Assembly (NCBI GenBank): GCA_910589415.1
Contig: OU342634.1
Coordinates: 25,479,144-25,543,143 of the forward strand
DNA length: 64,000 bases
DNA from: Malachius bipustulatus
Lineage: Eukaryota; Arthropoda; Insecta; Coleoptera; Melyridae
Direction: 5' to 3'
This document shows, piece after piece, positions 59,901 through 64,000 of the stretch. A program made the position numbers and the translations under genes. Every line of letters begins with the position of its first letter. The first letter of the stretch is position 1. Below the pieces are notes generated by a model, which worked only from the letters and a program-made list of their open reading frames with translations, ran no database searches and was not told where the DNA came from.

Positions 59901-62320
59901 CTTCCCTTTGGTTAGTGAGTTGACATGTCTTTTGTTTCTGTTTCTACCTTTCTGTTTGCTTTGGCCTTTTGTTTGTTTTTGAGACGTCTATTCTCTTTCC
60001 TGATTGCTTGAACCTAACGCTATTCAAATGACTGAAATGACTTCAAGCAGACCTGTTCTTTCTGATTTTGAGAGAGGGACATTTGGCTACAATGTCGATG
60101 AATTTTGAATGACTGTGCCGTCAGAACAGTTTTGAAAGATCGGTTATTATGTTACAAATAAATAAAATTTTGCGAGCTTTACTTTTACTTACTTACGCTG
60201 CTGAAATAAAAGGAATTAATTAAAATTTCTAACCTAGGGGATTTTTATCAGAGTGGATAAATAAATGTAAATTAACTAATAGGAAATTAATTGAGGTAAT
60301 TTAAGATTTCATTGCAAAGAATGGACTGATATCCAGTCTGAAACATATATGAAATAGTGATATCATTTGATTCTTTAATCTTAAAGGAAGTAATTTTGAT
60401 CACACAGGTATTTCTTGACTCCTGAGCTTTTGCGTACCCGATCCGAGAACCGAGGGTTGCTACAAGAAGAAACGACACAACGAGGTGGGTCCTGGCCGCT
60501 TTTTCTAGACCATCATCGGGGGTAGGGGGGTGGTTGTTACATTGGTGCCGTGACCAGAATACGAACCTGGATTACTACGGAGGGGGGTGGTATATTACAT
60601 TTGATCTATGAATCTTTTTTTTTTAATTTTTTTTCCAAGAGAAGGAAGTTGTTTGAAAAAAAAAGCCTACGAAACAAAATTTGTTTATTTTTGTCTAAAA
60701 AATCACGCCTAAATTTTTTAAGATTCTTATGAAAAAAAAAAAATTAGGGAAAATTAGTTTTTTTTATTGCCAAAAATTATTTTCAAACAAAAAAGTCTAC
60801 AAAGCGGAAACTACTAATAAATAATAAAAGATCTCTGAATTCGTATTTTTTAATTAATTTTTTAATGGGAGAAGGAATGAATTTGGAAGAAATACCAGGA
60901 TACAAAAATGCTTAATTTTAATTTTGCCCAAAGCTCATATGCAACTGTTGGCCTAACATATTTAAGCTCTTCGTTTTTGGCTACCCTCTCGAAGGGCGTG
61001 CGTTGGAGGGGGGGGGGGGGGTTGTAGCTAGACAATTCGCTCTACTTACACCAGACAATAACTTGGGTATTTTAAATTGGACATCCTGTGTATTAGTATT
61101 ACTTACTACATTGTCGTATTATTACAAAATTCATTATGAATGGCTTTTAAAGCTGAAGTTTGTAAAATGTTTATTTTCTTCTTAATTTTCTTAAGAACCC
61201 GCAAATATTTTTGCATAAATCATCTAGTTTTAAGGTAAACTTTTTTCCTGTGTATGGAAAATTTTCTAAAATTCGGAATGAGCTATAAGCTATTATTTAC
61301 CAGTCCAGAGCCCCTCTTGTTAACAAAATTTTCTATTTTTAGGCTTGTAAGAAATCCATGTTGGTTCATCTGGAACACCTCCTCCTTTATGGAGCCGACA
61401 TGAACGCGAAAAATGCTTCGGGAAATACGCCATTGCACGTTTGTGCTGTAAACAATCAAATATCTTGCGCAAGAACGTTACTATTAAGAGGAGCCGATAG
61501 AGAAGCCCTCAACTATGCGAACCAAACACCGTACCAGGTGGCAATCATAGCCCAAAATATGGAATTGGCCGAGATAATACAGAACTTCAAAGACGAGCAC
61601 ATCGGTAAGTTATTATTGTACTGAGTGGTTTTCTCGAGTTACAAGATTAGTTATTGTTAAATTATAAAATTTTCCGGATATGCAAAACTTTTCGAGGAGC
61701 GCTTTTGCATGTATTTTCCTAGAAAGCATGATATTTTAGGCTCATGATTGTGACTAATCCATCATTGCTTTTCATGTAAACTTGTTTCATTTATCACATA
61801 CCTACCTCTTTAATATTTTCAAGATATATACGTCTTGGTAGAGAACTTGCATTACCCACATTTTACATTACACTCTTTCAAGAGTATTATATAAATTGTT
61901 TGATATAAAATTATGAAACAAAAAAATTATATTCACCCGCTCATAAAGCGATTCTTTAACTACTAGTAATGTAAAGACTACTTTATAAACAGCGCTCGAC
62001 AAATCTTATAATAGATAATATATCGTTTACCCGTAATATTTTGTGAACCTCTTAACCCCTCATAACATAATTTGTCGAGTTCTGCTTATATATGTGTATT
62101 TCAGTCCATTATCGCGGACCGCCGAGTTATAACCCGAAGCGCAGGTCAGCAATAGGCTGGCTGCATAGGGTCCCCTCTTTGACAGCAATCATGTTACCCC
62201 CGAGTCCGTGTCCCAGTGACAGGTCCTGTGCTCCCTTCAGTTCCACCAGCTCCAGCATTAGCGAGGGAAGTACCACCACCACGCATCAGGACCAAGTGGA
62301 CAACGCCAGCATCATCACTG
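53798..62320 (+). CDS. Shank: SHANK/Prosap scaffold gene, N-terminal part (six coding exons, continues beyond the window)
   Basis: Joined exons 53798-53950, 57228-57353, 57422-57602, 58186-58505, 61343-61604 and 62105-62320 give 419 codons plus one base without a stop, and every junction keeps phase. The product starts with an SPN (Ras-association-like) domain at about residues 14-105, then ankyrin repeats at about 115-345, then a basic Ser/Pro/Thr-rich linker. Recognition rests on SHANK signature stretches: GRAGKFLDEER (exon 2), YKRRVY and LDPNF (exon 3), LELGASPNYKD and GLTPLY (exon 4), HLEHLLLYGADM and NASGNTPLH (exon 5), PSY..KRR (exon 6). SHANK proteins are master scaffolds of excitatory postsynapses; the SPN domain binds Ras/Rap GTPases and packs on the ankyrin repeats. 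The SH3, PDZ and SAM parts, if present, lie to the right. Six introns total most of the span and carry transposon debris, while intron 2 is only 68 bp. Vertebrate paralogues differ in detail, but the family call is secure. Confidence 0.95.
53951..57227 (+). other. Shank intron 1 (3.3 kb)
   Basis: It is bounded by GTAAGT and TTTCAG. It contains the 3' part of a minus-strand LINE (about 55.0-55.6 kb) and a G/T-rich stretch at 55.7-56.3 kb with a T run near 56.14 kb. It also holds a moderately GC-rich block at 54.2-54.8 kb that looks transposon-like but that I cannot name. No coding exon was seen. Confidence 0.85.
55000..55600 (-). mobile_element. Jockey-like LINE fragment: end of the ORF2 RNase H region and 3' UTR
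   Basis: Read on the minus strand, 55248-55580 encodes RKELKALIGLFTQHCKLNHH, LHKMGLAISAECRPC, and then in a shifted frame a C-E-C-P-A-L motif. This is the typical RNase H-distal tail of Jockey-type LINE ORF2 (usually L.GH.KLN.HL...G, C..C, ...H.L.ECP.L). At least one frame break lies near 55250. The likely 3' UTR runs to about 55.0 kb. The tail motif is homologous to the one near 33.5 kb, so the same or a sister family is present twice. It is a dead, 5'-truncated copy inside Shank intron 1. Confidence 0.75.
57228..57353 (+). CDS. Shank: Shank coding exon 2: second half of the SPN domain
   Basis: It encodes residues 52-93 (42 codons, phase 0 at both ends), with acceptor TTTCAG ending 57227 and donor GAG|GTAGGT. 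NYGLFSPPENGRAGKFLDEE is nearly the vertebrate SHANK text and is the most diagnostic stretch in the window. The block is followed by a DYP motif and PVGYLE, which matches the end of the vertebrate SPN strand just before the YKRRVY linker. Confidence 0.93.
57422..57602 (+). CDS. Shank: Shank coding exon 3: SPN-ankyrin linker and first ankyrin repeat
   Basis: It encodes residues 94-153 plus one base of the next codon. The acceptor TTTTTAG ends at 57421, only 68 bp after exon 2. It starts LKYKRRVYK and continues through DEKQLKNLHT and VEKITKMCSKGLDPNF, the linker and first repeat of the SHANK ankyrin domain. The donor G|GTGGGC at 57603 is less ideal than the others, but it is required by phase: joining to exon 4 gives GAG ACC CCC (ETPLTLA), the conserved start of repeat 2. 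Reading through this donor reaches a stop after about 18 codons. Confidence 0.92.
58186..58505 (+). CDS. Shank: Shank coding exon 4: central ankyrin repeats
   Basis: It encodes residues 154-260, with acceptor TTTCTCAG ending 58185 and donor CAG|GTGAGG. Three ankyrin units can be read: ETPLTLATTI..., DGTTAMHRAVEHHN...LLELGASPNYKD, and GLTPLYLSITCNADP...VLLHDHA. It ends at GWSEIHQ, which in vertebrate SHANKs is GWQEIHQ followed by AC. The exon is clearly GC-richer than the flanking introns, as expected for conserved coding sequence. Two other long overlapping frames here, one on each strand, are shadows. Confidence 0.95.
58904..60541. mobile_element. Long inverted repeat in Shank intron 4, possibly two LTRs head to head
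   Basis: The arms are about 58904-59188 and 60253-60541, strongly similar in reverse complement. Outer ends are TGTAACAACC and GGTTGTTACA. Inner parts are also partly inverted: GGACCTGCTTGAGTCATTTC near 59222 against a reverse match near 60030-60055. Immediately after the right end comes TTGGTGCCGTGACC (60542-60555), which resembles the primer-binding region that follows the 5' LTR in insect BEL/Pao-type elements. The arms may therefore be LTR copies in opposite orientation; a 1.6-kb foldback transposon is the alternative. No coding sequence was recognised between the arms. Confidence 0.6.
61343..61604 (+). CDS. Shank: Shank coding exon 5: last ankyrin repeats
   Basis: It encodes residues 261-347 plus one base. 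The acceptor TTTTTAG ends at 61342 and the donor is ATCG|GTAAGT. It starts ACKKSMLVHLEHLLLYGADM, completing the repeat that began with EIHQ in exon 4, then NASGNTPLHVCAVNNQISCA, LLLRGADRE and NQTPYQVAIIA, ending near IIQNFKDEHI. These match vertebrate SHANK ankyrin repeats 5 and 6 in order and spacing. The intron before it is 2.8 kb and contains a long inverted repeat. Confidence 0.95.
62105..62320 (+). CDS. Shank: Shank coding exon 6: basic and Ser/Pro/Thr-rich linker after the ankyrin domain
   Basis: It encodes residues 348-419 plus one base. The acceptor TATTTCAG ends at 62104 and the donor is ACTG|GTATGT. With the base from exon 5 the exon opens VHYRGPPSYNPKRR, matching the vertebrate SHANK segment around ETPSYAKRRR that follows the ankyrin domain. 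It then becomes low-complexity: a Pro/Cys/Ser stretch, a serine run and a threonine run. This is expected to be disordered linker leading to the SH3/PDZ region. Reading through the donor stops after about 29 codons, so splicing there is the better model. No further coding exon was recognised before the right edge. Confidence 0.85.
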
Positions 62321-64000
62321 GTATGTATCCACTATCACTAGCACTACAACACACACAAGACAAAAAAGACAACACGTGGATTTTAAAGTTGAGAGGTAAA
62401 GTTAAATGAGGAACAAATACACACAGATACAGTCCTGAATTGATTATTTCTGTGCGAAGGTGCATTTATGTTGGATCAGTAACATCTTTAACAGAAGACA
62501 ACCTTCAGCTCTTATCTTCTATATCACTGTTCCACTGCTCCAATGTGAATGCACCCCTAAATGACTTGAATAAGTTAACATTACTACTTAGTATGGCATC
62601 TGCATCATATTCATGCGCAACAATCATCTGCATGTGAAATATTTTTCACCACTTCAAAAAAAGTTTGTTCTTCTTTAAATTTCTAAAAAAATTGCGAAAT
62701 TTATATTAGAATTGAAAATTTTATATTCCATCAGCAATATTATATCAGGTGGACCTAGTTTTATGAAATATCTCTGAAACGAAGCATCGTCAATTTTGTT
62801 TTATGATTTTGTTACTGAGTAAGGCTGCTTTGATTTGAACTTATGGAGAGGGAAGGTACAAAAAATTTTCTTTATGGCCATTCGTTTTGGAGATTATTAA
62901 AAAAAGACAGGTAAAGTGGTTCACCTGGTATAAAAGATAGACTAAAATGTAAAAAAAAACACCTCATAGAGTGTAAATTTCGCTTTTTAGATTTTGATTT
63001 CTTCCAATAGATCCTTCACACGATGCAAATTAGAGAGAAGACAAAAATCTCTAGAAGCGAATTTCTGGCTGAAGCAAAAAATGGCGCAAAACTATCCACG
63101 TGATTTTATTGCATGACTGTATCCATCTCTTGAATTTAATTGCACGTTAAATTTATTATATCCTTCACCTGCAATTATATATTAATATAAAAATAAGATC
63201 TTAGACCAGAACCAGGTGAAAACTTTCTAGTGTGAACACTGCGTAAATATTCTGTTATTTTATGCTCTCTCTCTTTTAATAATATAATTGAGTTGAATAA
63301 TAAATAATGAGAGGCAGAGATTATCAAAAATTAATTCCATACCCGTGTTTCACTGGAAAGTTTCTATACACTCCCTATGAATCCTATATATCATAGACTA
63401 GATGTTCGAAATATTTATGATAGGCCATTTATGTCAACATATAACCGCGAACAAATGGGCTTCTCAAATTCAACTACCCACATTTAGGTATACCGGGTGT
63501 CCCAGACTAAATTGACCAGGCCATATCTCATATACAGGTTGAGATAATCGAGCCGAATAAAAGGCATATTATTATAATTTTTCAAGCTGTATAACATGAC
63601 AGCATGAAAACAACCCCCACTCCAACATCCCCTAAGATACAGCCCCCACCCTTAAAAGAATGAATAGCACCCAGTATATATTTTTGTATATTCAAAACCA
63701 GTATTTGATTCTCTATTCAGATGATTTTTCAGATTTAAAATAGAGGTTGAGAAATAACCAAGAAAAGGTTCATCAAGGTGGTCATGACTTTTTATCTGAA
63801 CTTTCTCTGAATGACTGTAGCTGTCAAAATTTATCAATATTTTGGTCATAGTTTTTAATTAGCAGGTCACAGTCATCATTAAGGTCCATGATAAAGTGCT
63901 TTGTCTCTTGTTTTATTTTTTAAAATTTCCCAATAAATCAGAATTATTAAATAAATTGTTTGGACTTTAATTATAATAAGATAAAAAGTCATGACCACCT
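62321..64000 (+). other. Start of Shank intron 6, with foldback ends at the right edge
   Basis: No exon was recognised. At 63493 there is a CCGGGTGTCCC terminus preceded by TA, as in the foldbacks elsewhere. From 63775 a segment starting AAGGTGGTCATGACTTTT is repeated in reverse at 63981-64000, so a palindrome extends beyond the window. Confidence 0.6.

Noticed and set aside
62321..62409. Read-through of the exon 6 donor giving an extra 29 residues then a stop
   Set aside because: A good GTATGT donor is present and SHANK proteins continue far beyond this point; at best it would be an intron-retention isoform.

Overview
The window is arthropod nuclear DNA, most likely from an insect. It is AT-rich, intron-rich and repeat-dominated, with no bacterial-style operons. 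The many short TAGGTA/TACCTA runs and the crowd of TA-flanked foldback elements ending in CAGGGTG or CCGGGTGTCC would fit a hemipteran genome; that placement is an impression, not a measurement.

One real protein-coding gene is supported: the 5' coding part of a SHANK/Prosap postsynaptic scaffold gene on the + strand at 53.8-62.3 kb. Six coding exons with good splice sites and consistent phase encode about 419 residues: the SPN (F0-like) domain, the ankyrin repeats and the start of the basic, Ser/Pro-rich linker. The gene continues past the right edge. A 3' splice site sits just before the first coding exon, so at least one noncoding or upstream exon is expected to the left; candidates near 52.1-52.5 kb and 21.6-22.3 kb are weak. 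The left 53 kb is therefore either intergenic or a very long first intron.

The rest is almost wholly transposon-derived. 0-5 kb: foldback elements and a small palindromic MITE. 5.6-8.4 kb: a Tc1/mariner-type transposon with terminal inverted repeats near 700 bp and a transposase broken in three places. 9-18 kb: more foldbacks and hairpins. 19-20.4 kb: a 5'-truncated non-LTR retrotransposon with a simple-repeat tail. 22.6-23.3 kb: a short tandem repeat. 25-30 kb: two foldbacks standing side by side, a 650-bp direct duplication and six copies of a ~178-bp tandem repeat. 33.4-35.1 kb: a decayed minus-strand LINE with RNase H, interrupted by a SINE that carries a 5S rRNA-like promoter segment and has perfect 13-bp target duplications, followed by another LINE fragment. 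36.7-39.3 kb: a degenerate TTTCCAC array split by a foldback. 41.4-42.4, 46.4-49.4 and 51.2-52.1 kb: foldbacks, several nested. Shank intron 1 holds a LINE tail; intron 4 holds a 1.6-kb inverted repeat with an LTR/primer-binding-like end.

No tRNA, intact rRNA, CRISPR array or operon was seen. The most notable signals are the density of kilobase-scale palindromes, repeated nesting of foldbacks inside foldbacks, and the well-conserved Shank N-terminus.
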